Assembly: GCA_021292165.1 (NCBI GenBank)
Contig: CM037878.1
Span: 195,361,118 to 195,425,117 of the forward strand
Source: Shinisaurus crocodilurus
Taxonomy: Eukaryota > Chordata > Lepidosauria > Squamata > Shinisauridae
Reading direction: 5' to 3'
Length of the DNA: 64,000 nucleotides
This document shows, piece after piece, positions 1 to 11,034 of the stretch (position 1 is the first letter of the stretch; every line of letters begins with the position of its first letter). Below the pieces are notes generated by a model. The model worked only from the letters and a program-made list of their open reading frames with translations, was not told the DNA's origin and made no database searches. Made by a program: the position numbers and the translations under genes.

Positions 1-1261
1 TGCTTCAGATTTGGCCAAATCCTGAACTGTATCGAGCTGATTTGGAAAGATTTGGGAGATGTCCAGAGGGAAGTGGGGCTCCTCCAATATTTGAATCTGA
101 ACCCTCCTGCAGCTTTGTTAGCAATTTGGATTTGGAGGGACATAGAGACCTGGTCAGTGTGTCTGCAATAATTACATTTCTCCCCAAACTCTCCATATAA
201 CGAAAACTGCTAAGATGTGGGAGGGAGAGGAAGGAGTGTAGTTTTTGTAACTACAGTAGCAGCTCTAGCTTCTAATCGCAGTGGATGGTTTTATTGGGGC
301 TATCCAGTCCCAGGACTTTGGGCAGAGGTGTTGAAGTAGCAGACTGCAAGACTGTTTTTCAGTGTTGAGTGCTCTTTGCTTGTCTCTTTCCCAGGAGCAG
401 GAACATTAAAATAGCTTTTGTGGAATCTCTGGGACCTGGAAGGATGTAGTATTGGTTGCTTGCTTGGAAGATGCTTCAAGTGCTTGAAGGATGTTCAGGT
501 CTTTCTGCCTCTGCCATTGGATGTTCCACATCCATCTTCCATCCCAGTCCTATTGCACTTCCTTTAACTTTGGTGCCAATTGAACCTATTCATATGAAAG
601 GCAGGTTTGATCCCCTTGGAAGGAGCAATTCACATCCAATTCTGCCAAGAAATATAAGAAAATTTTTACTGGCTGTTCCCTTTAAAAAACAAAACAAAAT
701 TTAAAGGCACAAAAACCTCTGCACCTATTTGTCTGAAATGTCATTTCATCAAAAGGGGGCTACTATGCCCGTAAATTTCATCTAATTCTATCAAACAGCA
801 AAAAAAAATATAGTTTGTTTTACAACGATAGTCAATGGGATAGTCAGTGGGAGGTGCAAAGCTTTGGATTTCTGAATCAAGATTCGGATTTGACTGCAAG
901 TAGAACCGGGCAGCCTCTGAATCAGTTTGAAATAAATTGGGCTGTTTTCTGAATCTCCAAATTGGGGTCTGAACTGAATCTTGTAGTCGGTGCAATGCAT
1001 ACCCCTAATTTTAACTTACTGCATATTTTGGCATTGATTTATGGTTCTAACATTTCTTGAATGGTGCAATTCATGGTACAACAAAATAGTTCATTTTACA
1101 TGATTTTTGAACAAAGGATCAGTTGTTTATTTTATTGACAGCTATGTTCTTGTATACAAATTATACAAATGTATACAAATGTTTCTTAAAACTAATGTTT
1201 TTATTGGGATCATATAGTAATAAGAAAAATATTTAGGGGTTATACTATGCTCTGACAAGCT
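1..1261. other. Unassigned AT-rich DNA
   Basis: No exon, RNA gene or clear element boundary is visible. Around 840-1010 the phrases GATTCGGATTT and CTGAATCTCC recur and end in GCATACCCCTAAT, which resembles the end of a hAT-like non-autonomous element. Similar wording near 50-130 (ATTTGAATCTGAACC) may be another piece of that family. No target-site duplication was found, so I do not call an element. Confidence 0.4.
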
Positions 1262-1278
1262 GTTGACTCTAATCATTT

Positions 1279-1320
1279 TTATTATTTTAAGTTCACTTTG
1301 TAGTGAACTTAAAATAATAA
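1279..1320. repeat. Perfect 18-bp stem inverted repeat
   Basis: The arms at 1279-1296 and 1303-1320 are exact reverse complements around a 6-base loop (TTTGTA). A second perfect 12-bp inverted repeat lies just downstream, arms 1365-1376 and 1382-1393 with a 5-base loop. Together they look like one or two tiny palindromic elements or a hairpin-prone spot. They match no RNA family I recognise. Confidence 0.75.
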
Positions 1321-1393
1321 TAAAAAAAACAATTGAAGACACCCCCCCTTTTTTTTTTGCTCAAAATGCATTGTGGCAATTCCACAATGCATT

Positions 1394-2307
1394 GTCATGT
1401 AGAATAAAGACTCTCTTGCACCTTCTGTGGGTTTATATTTCAAGCTCAAATTAATAAGAGACAGCTTGCTGGTGTTTTGTTTTTGTACTGCCACCTCTGG
1501 TTCATTCTCTCTCCCTCTCTCTTTAATCTTCATGAACCTTGGATGGAGTATCCTTGTTAAAATTTCACCAAGGGTCACACATCTCCTTGGTGGGTTAGAC
1601 AAATTCCATGACTTCGGCAACTCTTTTCAGGGAAATGTTGAAACATAAAACATCTGTGAAAAGAATGTTCTTTATTTGAGAGGATTCTTGCAAGTGTAGT
1701 AGGTTAAACCTTGGCCTTGGAATTTCCTCCCCTGCTGATAGTGGTTACATATGGTAAACACAAAATAGACTGGGTGTAAAGTCAGCAAGGGTCAACTCTT
1801 GTATGAAAAACGGGAGGGAGTGACAGTATCCTTTTCCAAGGTTGCATTTGAGAACATGGAAACATGATCACATATACTTTACCCCACTGGAAATTAAATC
1901 AGAAGCACAGATTCATGAAGTGCTGTGCTAGGTGTATCAGACTTTTCTGTTTGCATTCAGGTTTTCCTGGGCAATTTTTTATTCTTCTATAGGTAGAAGT
2001 GGGTGGGGAGCTGTGTGAGATGTATACATAGCAACATGGACATAATTTCTTTTTTGTGCTCCAGGTGAATATGCATAATGGGCATCTTGGAGTGGAGTCG
2101 AATGTATAACAAGTGCTTAGACAAAAGGAAGGTGGCAACTGATGATGCAGAACATATCGCTTGGTTTCTACAGTTTGAACTAACTTGTATAAGATAAACA
2201 ATTGGAAAGAGAATTTGGCCTAGTTCAGGTGTAACGAAGAACTATGTTAGCCTCTGTCACAGTTGCTAAGGGGAAGATTGGAAGCTTTCAATTTCAGTTA
2301 ACTAGAA
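1394..2307. other. Unassigned single-copy-looking DNA
   Basis: No coding potential beyond short random frames and no recognisable repeat was seen on either strand. Confidence 0.4.
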
Positions 2308-2590
2308 CCGCAGTTTGCATTGCAGCTGAACCCTAAACTTTGGTTAATCTTAACTATGGTTAGTTGAAACAAACCAGCTTATTTCAGCTAAGTGTAGTGA
2401 AGACTAACCAAAGTTTGTCCAGGTTTGGACATAATGTTTAACTGTGGTTAGTCTAAATGGAAGCAAAAGCTTCTGATTTCATCCTCTCACAGCCTTGCTA
2501 AATGAGGAGAGAAGACACACATGAGCCCAAAGTTCAATTCACATAACACTAAACCATAGTTTAATGTTATGTCTGAATGAAGCTTTTGTG
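2308..2590. repeat. Probable palindromic non-autonomous element, decayed
   Basis: Repeated AACCAWAGTTT and TGGTTAG words occur in both orientations. GTTTGGACATAATG near 2423 faces AACATTATGTCTGAA near 2562. The style (catalogue of 'missing AACC' words plus 'ACATAATG' ends) matches the palindromic elements at 24307-24680 and 39232-39647. Boundaries and target-site duplication are not resolved. Confidence 0.35.
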
Positions 2591-2754
2591 TTTGGACAAG
2601 AGAAATGTATGTGGCATGTCAGAAGCTCAAGGTATGCAGAACTCTACCTAGAGATTTTCAAAATGACAGATTAGGGGTTTGTTCATGTTTTAGCTTAAAG
2701 GTTCCTTAACTTGCTTTCACCCAGTGGTTCATTTGTTCTGCTATGATTTTGAAT

Positions 2755-2860
2755 CTAATTTATTTACTGTAATTACATCATGCCTTTCCTCTGGGAAATT
2801 CAAGGCAAGGTATATAAAGTTCTTGGCAGTCTCCCATCCTATTACTAAACAGATACCATC
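2755..2860 (-). mobile_element. Degenerate SINE fragment with 5S-like head
   Basis: The order of parts matches the clearer copy at 37572-37735. An AT-rich TTTATTTACT tail comes first, then GCCTTTCCTCTGGGAA and TCAAGGCAAGGTATATAAAG, then GTCTCCCATCCTATTACTAA, which resembles the reverse complement of the 5S rRNA box C region. The element would read on the minus strand. The copy is strongly diverged, so the assignment is tentative. Confidence 0.4.
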
Positions 2861-3004
2861 ATACTTAGTTTCGACAACATTGCTGCATTATGTACCTTCT
2901 CTGTATGTCTATGATGTCCAAGCATATAAAGTCTGGCTGTTTGCTTGTATGAATTTTCTCATCCCATATTATAAACCATACAGATGTATTAGGGACACTA
3001 ACAT

Positions 3005-3156
3005 TGCAACCGTATACATGTTTACTCAGAAGTAAGTCTCATTATTTTCAATGGAACTTGTTTCCTGGTAAGTATATATACCAAAACACACTTACTATGT
3101 TCACTCTCCACTGAACATAGTGAGACTTAATTCTGAACAAATATGTATAGGATTGA
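3005..3156. repeat. Small hairpin element of the 'TTACTCAGAAGTAAG' family
   Basis: It holds TTTACTCAGAAGTAAGTCTC, CAATGGAACTTG and an end reading TATAGGATTGAG. The same words recur near 15234, 21119, 51571, 51632 and 60845, with a weaker copy near 49640. Inverted ends suggest a very short non-autonomous DNA element. I give no superfamily. Confidence 0.6.
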
Positions 3157-3750
3157 GCTTGAAGGGGAGAGAGATATGAAAATGGTGTCAACTATGTCAG
3201 CCAGCCAACATTCTGCAGCCACAGGGCTGATGAGATGGCAGTCTAATGAGATGAACAGGAATGTGGGTCAGGGAAAATGAGACAAGAATGCAGCCCTTCC
3301 ACTTAAAGGGTGTTTCTCCACTTACTGTCTTCACATGTCTAGGCAGCAGTAAGAAAATAGAATAAGGACTTCCTCTCCAAATCACCTCCCATATCTGCTC
3401 CAAGCTTTCTTTCTGAGCACCTGCTTTTCTGTCTGTAGGCTGGAAGGAGGATCTGCATTAGACATCAGAGGGTGATTCCTCCTCCCCTCCAGTGCTCTTC
3501 TTGCTCTCTCTGTATCTCTTTTAATATGTTGTAGGCTCAAGAAACCTTTGGCTTAAGATAACAGTTAATGTACTCAATTAACTCATGCACCAGAAACATG
3601 GAAATGGTAAGTTAAGGCACCTGCCTTAACTCCCACACAGTATAATAAGCAGTAAATGTGTTCTGCAGTCCCACATATTGTGCTTGCTTACAACTTAGCC
3701 TTGCTTTACTCCATGCACCCACATTGTTTTTTCAGCCCCATTCCTCTTTG

Positions 3751-4473
3751 GGTGGGTTTGCACAACCAGGCAACAGTTGTGGTACGTTACCATGATTGTT
3801 TGCTGGATCGTGTGGAGCAACAACGATGAGCCCGACAGACGACCAGGCTCCTCGTTGTTGCTTCGTGCCCTCCCCTCCTCTCCTTCCCCCTCATTCCTCC
3901 CAGCGATATCAGATGGTACACTTGCGGGGAGGAATGAGGCTCCTCTCTTTGACAGCTGTGATCATGAGATGATTTCAGCTCACGGTGGCTGTCAGAGAAT
4001 CCCCCATTGCGCAAACAGAGCTTGTGCTCAGTGTGCCGAGCAGCCGAATGGAGCAGATTCCCACCTCCTCTTCCAGAGGTCTACTCTGGAGGAGGAGGTG
4101 GGGGTGCCCAATCCACTCTGTGGTGCGGGCAGAGGAAGCCTCTGACAGCTGCCTCCTAGCACCGTTTTGGCACTTTGCCGGCAGCAGTCAGCCACGCTCT
4201 GTGGCCAGCTGCTTGGCAAGAGCGGCAGTGTCCGCTCTTGCCAAGCGGCTCGCTTGTTCTAGGGCTTGTGCCACGATGGGTCATGTTGTCCGAGTTCGGA
4301 TAACACGACAAACCATCGTGGTACAAACAAACCCTAGGACAGACCATTGTGACTTATCATTGTTCAAAACAATGATAAGTCACGATGGTGAGTCAGAATG
4401 ACTGAGTTCGAACGACACGCCCAACAAGCAGTGGTGAGTCACCACCATTGCTTATCATGTTGTCCAAACCCAG
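3751..4473. mobile_element. Palindromic non-autonomous DNA transposon (723 bp) with 6-bp flanking repeats
   Basis: The ends read GGTGGGTTTGCACAACC on the left and GTTGTCCAAACCCAG on the right, forming terminal inverted repeats. TCTTTG flanks both sides (3745-3750 and 4474-4479), consistent with a target-site duplication. Internal hairpins occur, for example GACTTATCATTG facing CAATGATAAGTC near 4350-4383. GAGCGGCAGTGTCCGCTC near 4220 is itself palindromic. Short frames across this GC-rich interior are not genes. The 291-bp element at 15414-15704 shares the end sequence and the 6-bp duplication length. A right-hand fragment near 55370-55668 shares the interior words CGCTCTTGCCAAGC and GACATGACA. 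Confidence 0.75.
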
Positions 4474-4479
4474 TCTTTG

Positions 4480-5190
4480 TCTCTGAGTTGTGGGGACTAC
4501 TGTAACTCTGGACATTGTGGTGTGGTGGCATTAGTCACATAGCTGCACATTGATTCCCTGCTTTCCCTTTATACTTTCATTTGGGATAGAAAGAATGGCA
4601 TATGTTACTAGTAAGAGACTGTATGTCAGGGTGATGGTGATGGTGGTGCAAGGTTGATACATGAAAGATCTAGGGTGGGCCAGGAGACTTAAGGGAGGGA
4701 AGCATTGGGGCAAATGCCTGTATAATTTTGTGAAGACACAAGCAGGAAAAGAGAGAAGGAAAGTTCCACACTTATGAGTAGGCTTGGATAAGATTGCAAG
4801 AGAGCTTCGGCTATTTGGTGGTATAGTAAATGTATAAATGAAATAAGACTGGGCTTCCCAACAAGTTGGCTCTGCTTAAAATGAATTAATGCAATAGTTA
4901 GAATTTACAAGGGGAGGCCTGAATGGCTGATGTTCTGATAATGCCTGAGGAGTTACTGTGCAGTTTTCCTTTTGCTTCAACATGTACGAGATTGCACTCT
5001 GCAACTTAAAATAAGATGCGGAAGAGGTTAGGTTCATCAGCGCTAAAGGTTTAGAATGGAAAAGCATATGATTTATTAAAGATTGATGTACGACCAACTG
5101 CAGATTCAGCGTTACCAACCCCCAACCTGCAGAGGGGTGGAGAATTGTGTGTCAACATTAGGAATGTCATGGGCTACTATCTATAAGGAG
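4480..5190. other. Unassigned DNA
   Basis: I see no repeat boundary, RNA gene or credible exon. Confidence 0.4.
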
Positions 5191-5194
5191 CCTG

Positions 5195-5330
5195 TGATAT
5201 CTATTTATTTATTTATACTTTATAATTGAGATTTGTATCCCATCTCATGGCTTTTAAAAGCCCGCAGGGAATAACCCGCACAAGGAATAAAAATGCAATT
5301 ATAAAACATAGACAGCAACATTAGCATAAT
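5195..5330 (-). repeat. LINE/SINE 3'-tail-like fragment
   Basis: TATTTATTTATTTATACTTT is followed by TTTGTATCCCATCTCATGGC. This is the pattern of minus-strand LINE 3' ends elsewhere in the window (compare 41661, 56365 and 57097). No coding part is attached. Confidence 0.45.
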
Positions 5331-5339
5331 AAAAAAAAC

Positions 5340-7858
5340 AAAGCACACAGGCTTGGTGATAATCGCACAGAAAATACACACCACCGATTGTGCTGGGGGA
5401 GGGGGGTTGGACAGTGGTTGAAGCTTTGTAGTGACTGAAGGATAACAGGGGGGGGAAAGCATAAGTGGTTTCTATGACAAGAGGACAACATTCTTCCATA
5501 TGTCTGAAAATTCATTATTTCTGCAAGTCCTGGGTGACATACCCAGCAAACCAGGCCATTTGCCTAGTCTAACCCCCCCCCGAATTCCAAAGCACATAAG
5601 TGACGAGCCTGTACTGACACAATTTCAGTGTGCAGTGATGTTATGGAAGTTTCTCTGAAAATGTGATGCTAGTTTCTCTAAGATTGTCTTGTCACTGTGA
5701 TCCTGCTGGAAGCAGAGGCTGATAGAATTTTTGCTGTTATTAATAATACAGGTATGTTCTATCCTTTTTGTGGTTGAATGTCATTGTCAAATGGTCTCAG
5801 GGTAGATGGGAGACATCACTGTAAGCTGCAGGCCCTCATTAGAATAATAATTAAAAAATCCTAATGAGAGGACTCAGAGGTGTGGATTAAGGACGAATTC
5901 ACATAATCAGCCCTGGTTTTGCTTCAAGTTCATTACAGCTAGTACATGCAAAATGGCTGTCTGATAGCGCTGTCACAAGTCCAGATCAATTTTCAGTCTG
6001 TGATGATGTGATTTCTTCCACATGTTTAATATCTGGCTTTGAATTGATCTGACTACAGGGCAAAGAAGCCAGCGAGCTGCTTCACTGTGTGGTCAGCTGT
6101 AATGTGCAGTGAATTTGTATACTCGGGACTGATATAGAGCTGGGTGAATCAGCCTTGAATTCTTGACTAGGTTAAATCGAATTTAGACTTTTCATAGTGT
6201 GTGTGTGATTTTAGAGTTGTTTGTAGGTGTTTGGAGGTTGTGCAAAATTGATTGAATCTGCAAGGCATGCATGGACACACACAAAGTTCTGGTGCAAATT
6301 CTGTAGCAAATTGTAGAATTTGCAGCATGTAAGCAAAAAGATGATGGAGAAGGGAAATGCTATAGCTTCAGATCATCAATTGACTTATCTGACTTATTAG
6401 AAAGTGAATTATCAACAACTCGGCATGAATCATTTGAACATCAAGTAGTTACTTCTCATTTAGAAATGTTGCCCTTTTCTGGCTGTTCGGTGAGGACTTC
6501 TTTGCCTACTTTATTCATGTCAAAATTGTTTTACTTTTGTCTGAATATAACCAACTCATTAAATGTTTGAGACTTGAGTGGGCTCCCAACTATGCCTGAT
6601 TATCTCATTGACTTTATTGTATGTCCTACTGTGAGTCACAGAAATCCATAATAAGTGACATTATTGGGGGTGTCACAGCCATAGTTATAGCTGTGTTGAA
6701 TCTACGGGGCTACTCCAGCACGAAACCCGAAATAACTGAGTGCCCAAATGCACTTTGTTGCTCACAAATAGTAGAGGTACAAGTAACACAGGGGAGAAGG
6801 GACTATTGACTTCCTCACTGGAGGCTGCATCGTGCACCATGTTCATTCCGTTGTATCCTCCAGCCATTGTGTTCTGGAACCATTATGGCTAACAGTGAGG
6901 ATGCGGCTTGCTGCCCAACATACACTGTGTCGAAATACAGCACTGAGCCATTTTCATCAGCATTATGCAAATCTGAACAATGTTGCATGGATGGGGATGT
7001 GGCTGGCCACCCTTCATATTTGCAGCTCTAGCTGAGAAACTTTCCACTGCTTAGGGCAGGAGCAACTAATTTATATGAGGTTTGCCCCGTGACTTAATTC
7101 TTCCTACAATCGGTCACAGTACATTCTGTTCTTGGCTTTACTGGTGTTTGTTTATCTTAAAAGTTGCAAATGTTACCAGCTGGTTTAACAATATCCCTCC
7201 CTGCTATGTCCAGTTAGGCTTAAAATAAATGTATATGCTGTTCAACCCAAAACAAAGGTATCCATATCAGCAGAGGACTTGAAATTATTGCTACTTTCTG
7301 TTTCTTTCTTCTTAATGTTCTGTTCTTTGGAGTATAAAATGATGGTTTGCACCAGTTTATTTTCCTAGAAAGCTTGAGAGTTGAGTGATCTAAGTGCTTT
7401 CATGCTGAGAGGCTATCTCAGAACCTGGAACTAGATGTTAGGAAACAAATAATGGAATGAAAAGTGCTTATTCACCTAGAGAATGTAACTAACAGCTCCT
7501 CAAATGGATCCTGAATGTCATATGCTTTCAGAAAATCAGCAGAATAGCAAAGCCAGACTGATTCAAACTTGCAGGCGCTCATGTGGTATAGTCCTCTGGC
7601 ACAATGTACTACCTTTCCACATGGATGGTGCATTTCATATGGGTTATTTGGTTAATGGCCATCTAAGTGCTGCCTACGGGAGAACAATAAAGTGAGATTT
7701 AGGCTGTATTCACATGAATGAAGGTAACACTGTTCAGGAAAGATGTACACATTGTCCTTGGAGGAGGAGTCTATACTTCTGCTCCCTCTCCTAAAGCTTC
7801 TGATTTTCTTCTAGCATTACACAGAAGCAGCTGAGCAAGAAAAGAGAGCAACTGAGAA
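5340..7858. other. Unassigned DNA with a possible conserved non-coding element
   Basis: No repeats were recognised. Between about 5690 and 5960 the sequence looks unlike transposon debris. It carries a homeodomain-like cluster: CTCATTAG at 5835-5842, TAATTA near 5847-5852, and the inverted partner CTAATGAG at 5861-5868. This could be an ancient regulatory element, but that rests on appearance only. No exon is supported. Confidence 0.3.
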
Positions 7859-8065
7859 GGCTGGTGACTCCTATTTCGGTGGGGCTCCTTTTCCATTGCA
7901 AGTTTTTCAGCTTTTATTTGGCACTTCATAGGAGCTATCCTTGGTTCTCCGTGGTGCCGAACCTAATTTGGGGACGAAGTTCAGCACCATGGATAGCTCC
8001 CATGAAGCGCCAAATAAATGGAATGCAATGGAAAAGGAGCCCCGCCAAAATAGGAGTCACCAGCC
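7859..8065. mobile_element. Palindromic MITE, 207 bp
   Basis: The left arm starts GGCTGGTGACTCCTATTT and the right arm ends with its reverse complement, AAATAGGAGTCACCAGCC. Both arms then share GGGGCTCCTTTTCCATTGCA, TTTATTTGG and GGAGCTATCC in mirrored order. The left arm has extra bases (AGTTTTTCAGC) missing from the right. No target-site duplication is evident, so the superfamily is open. Confidence 0.75.
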
Positions 8066-8460
8066 TCCCCTGAGTCTGGTGCTGATCTTGGGACTGGGAG
8101 CTAGTGGGACTGGGAAAACAAAGGAGAGGCAGTACACAGACCTGGATAAATAATAGTCCACAGCTTTATTAACATCACTTCCAAATAGTTTGCCATATAT
8201 AGGCAGTGAAGAGCCCGGCAGTAAAAGGCAGGGTTCAGGTGCTCAGGGGAGACCCCACAGAAAATGCTCTATTCATCTACGATGCACAGTGAGTCCATGT
8301 GCTTACACGTCCCCTGCCATCAAGCAAGGTATCTGTATGTCCCATCAGACCAACACAGATAAATCTGATCACAACCCAGACTCCAGCTGCATCACCAGCA
8401 CAAGGCAAGAATGAAAAGAGCATTACTCAAATATTACATGTCAAGCCACATGTATAACAT
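8066..8460. other. Unassigned DNA
   Basis: No element boundary or exon was seen. A TTTATT word near 8164 could be an antisense polyadenylation signal of an old LTR, but nothing else supports that. Confidence 0.3.
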
Positions 8461-8678
8461 ACAGACATGGACAGGGATAGCATGGCCACAGTGATACAGG
8501 CACTAGTAACCTCAAGACTGGACTATTGCAGTGTGCTCTTTGTGGGGCTGCCCTTAAGGCTGCTCCAGAAGCTGGAGTTAGTGCAGAATGCAGCAGCTCG
8601 GCTGCTGTCAGGAGCTGCCCCTTTTCAGCATGCAACTCCTTTGCTGAAGGAACTGCCTATTCTTTCCTGGCTGCATAT
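8461..8678 (+). mobile_element. L2-like LINE reverse transcriptase C-terminus, part 1 (interrupted)
   Basis: The plus-strand frame holds SRLDYCSVLFVGLP and KLELVQNAAARLLSG, hallmarks of the C-terminal region of L2/CR1-group LINE ORF2 proteins. It also has a LLKELPILSWLH stretch that precedes the terminal domain. The frame stops abruptly at 8678, where a solo LTR begins, and resumes at 9117. Ignoring the LTR and one copy of the CATAT duplication, the frame is continuous across the junction. The copy is 5' truncated and inactive. Confidence 0.85.
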
Positions 8679-9116
8679 TGTGATGAATGGGTTAACAGTT
8701 AGCGTTGCCAGGCAGAGTAGATGCGCCCAACAACCTGTCTGGGGCTCGCCTGGAGAGGGTTCTGATGGGAGGGGGAGCTCTATATTTATATGTGCCTGTG
8801 TGTGTATGAGATAGTTTAGTTGAGAGTTGAGGGTTTAGGGTTAGAGTGTTAGAGAAAAGGAGTTGTACCTGCTTAGAGAAATGTTTACTTAAGAAAATAA
8901 ACACCACAATAACCAGCCCTGGTATTTTGAGAGTTAATCTCCCACAGACAGATTGTCCGCTCGGGTTTGTCTGATGAGAGAGGGAAATCTTGTGACAGAG
9001 AGGGAACTGATGCCCTGGAGCAACATATCTCAGCCATGGGGTTAGTGAATGTGAACTAACAGCCAGGTGGTAGGGAGAGAAATAAAATTTAAATAACCGG
9101 CCACGTTATCGTCACA
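8679..9116 (+). mobile_element. Solo LTR (438 bp) with 5-bp target-site duplication
   Basis: The insert begins TGTGATGAATGG and ends TTATCGTCACA, giving the TG...CA termini of LTRs. CATAT occurs immediately outside both ends (8674-8678 and 9117-9121). It interrupts an L2-like LINE frame that reads across the empty site, which fixes the boundaries independently. A TATA-like TATATTTATA at 8781-8790 and an AATAAA at 8896-8901 suggest U3, R and U5 in plus orientation. There is no internal gag/pol and no second LTR, so it presumably arose by recombination between two LTRs. A 5-bp duplication fits several LTR groups, so I do not choose between Gypsy-like and endogenous retrovirus origin. Confidence 0.85.
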
Positions 9117-9545
9117 CATATTCACTACCAGGCCAGGTTTAAGGTTCCGGTACTGGTGTATAAGGCCCTGAACTATTTGGGACCAAGATACCTGAGAGAG
9201 CACCTTCTCCGTTAGCAACCTGCCCGGTCACTGAGGTCATCAGAAGACATTCTTCTGGTGGTTCCACATGGACCTATGGCTCGATTAGAGTCCATACAGA
9301 GAAGAGCCTTCAGTGTGGTGGCTCCATTTCTATGGAACTCCCTGCCTCTGGAGGTCATTGTTTTTGGCACCTGCTGAAGACATCTTTGTTCCAGGAAGCC
9401 TTCCTTGCTGACCAGTCACAGTTTTAATGATTATCTTGTTTTTAATGCATTGTTTTTATTCTTTTATCTGTTTTATCTTTTTATTGTTTACCACTCCGGA
9501 ATCTGCCTAAATATGGAGCGGTATACAAGTTCCGTAAATAAATAA
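9117..9545 (+). mobile_element. L2-like LINE reverse transcriptase C-terminus and 3' end, part 2
   Basis: This continues the frame of part 1 through QARFKVPVLVYKALNYLGP and YLREHL. The following RRAFSVVAPFLWNSLP is the usual terminal motif of L2-group proteins. The 3' UTR ends with GGAGCGGTATACAAGTT and a (TAAA)-type tail near 9540, the non-poly(A) terminus typical of L2/CR1 LINEs. The same 3' end recurs at 36781-36890. Confidence 0.85.
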
Positions 9546-10379
9546 ATAGACATGCTGTGTGTTACTTAAGGATTCAGTATTTAGAAGACATTCTAGAAAT
9601 GATAAACCCATTTTACAGTTTAAATAACTAAATGTGACAGTGTCTAATCTGAAGGACAACCCCCCCCCCCCCCAAGCAGATCACTCGTGAAAGTGGGCCA
9701 CCTTAACCACAGGTCGCAATATGCATTATACAGTCAAGAAATGCAAGCTTTTATAAAACTTTTGGACCATTGTGTGCACTCCCTGCCTTCACTTGGTTGC
9801 TGCTTTTGTGCACTCCAGTCATTCCAGTGAGGCTTCTCTTCGCTGTTTTCAAGGCATAGCTCCTCTTTGCCACCACCTGCAGTGGGAAGCTGCAGGCCAG
9901 GCCAGCAGATAACAGCCAGGAGCTGTGACAGTGATTTCAGTTCTTCCCAGCAGTGTGTGTATACCCGCACCAGCTTCTGGTTCTCCCCCTGCCCCAGTAT
10001 GCATGCATCCGTAAAGTATGCATGCGCCAAATATAGAGATGCAAAGGCCTGGAGAAAACCTGGGAGAAACCATTAAAAAATGTACCCCATGAACTCCACA
10101 ACTTCAGAGGCAACCTGTGACAAACTTCAACAGATTTTTGCCATACATGGACTGTCCCTAGTTCTGGTCACTGATAATTTTGCCAAACTTCACTAGTCAT
10201 AGATTTAAAGAATTCCGGAGAAAAAAATGGAATTAAACACATTCAAACAGCACCCTACCACCTAGCTTCTAATGACATTGTGGAGAGAACAGTGCGGACC
10301 TTCAAAGAGGGAAAGGGAAAATGAGCAAGGGAAGTTTAGAGATCAAATTGGCTCAAAGCCCCTGGGACTCCCCCCCCCC
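9546..10379. other. Unassigned DNA
   Basis: It contains a C-homopolymer near 9660-9675. Nothing else was recognised. Confidence 0.4.
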
Positions 10380-11028
10380 CCCAGGACTACACAATGAAAT
10401 CCCAGCTCCCCCAGGACTACACAGTGAAATCCCTGTTCCTCCCCCGGGACTGCACAATGAAATCTCTGCTTCCCCCCCTGGACTACACATTGAAATCCCT
10501 GCTCCCCCGGGACTGCACAGTGAAATTCCTGCTCCCCCAGCACTACACAGTGAAATCTCTGCTCCCCCAGGACTACACAGTGAAATCTCTGTGTCCCCCC
10601 GGACTGCACAGTGAAATCCCTGTGTGTGTGTCCCCCCCGGACTGCACAATTAAATCCCTGTGTGTGTCCCCCGGAACTATACAACAATGAAATCCCAGCT
10701 CCCCCCCCCCCAGGACTACACAACAATGAAATCCCAGCTGCCCCCCCCCCCCGGGACTACACAACAATCAAATCTCTGCCCCCCTCCAGGACTACACAAT
10801 CAAATCCCTGCTCCCCCCCCCCCGGGACTACACAATCAAATCCCTGCTCCCCCCCCCAGGACTACACAGTCAAATCCCTGCTTCCCTCATCCCCCCCCCC
10901 CGGGACTACACAATGAAGTCTCTGCTTCCCTCCCTCACTGGGACTACACAGCAATGAAATCCCTGCTTGCCCCCTCCCCCTCGGGACTACCCAACAATGA
11001 AATCCCTGTCCCCCCTCCCCTGTGTAGG
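10380..11028. repeat. C-rich minisatellite, about 18 units of 30-43 bp
   Basis: The core GGACTACACARTGAAATCCC is repeated about 18 times, separated by C-rich linkers of variable length. Units differ at fixed positions: CACAGTG, CACAATG or CACAACAATG; CCCAGCTC or CCCTGCTC. Units with the CAACAATG form cluster together, as do units with CAATCAAATC, which suggests local unit expansion. Long frames occur in several directions (proline-rich PPGLHSEIPA-like repeats). Unit lengths are not consistently multiples of three, so these frames are by-products. Confidence 0.9.
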
Positions 11029-11034
11029 CCCCGG

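Noticed and set aside
3777..4401. 122- and 138-codon plus-strand frames
   Set aside because: They lie entirely inside the palindromic element 3751-4473 and read through its inverted repeats.
10380..11028. CRISPR-like repeat array
   Set aside because: Units are contiguous with C-rich linkers, not identical repeats with unique spacers. The genome is eukaryotic.
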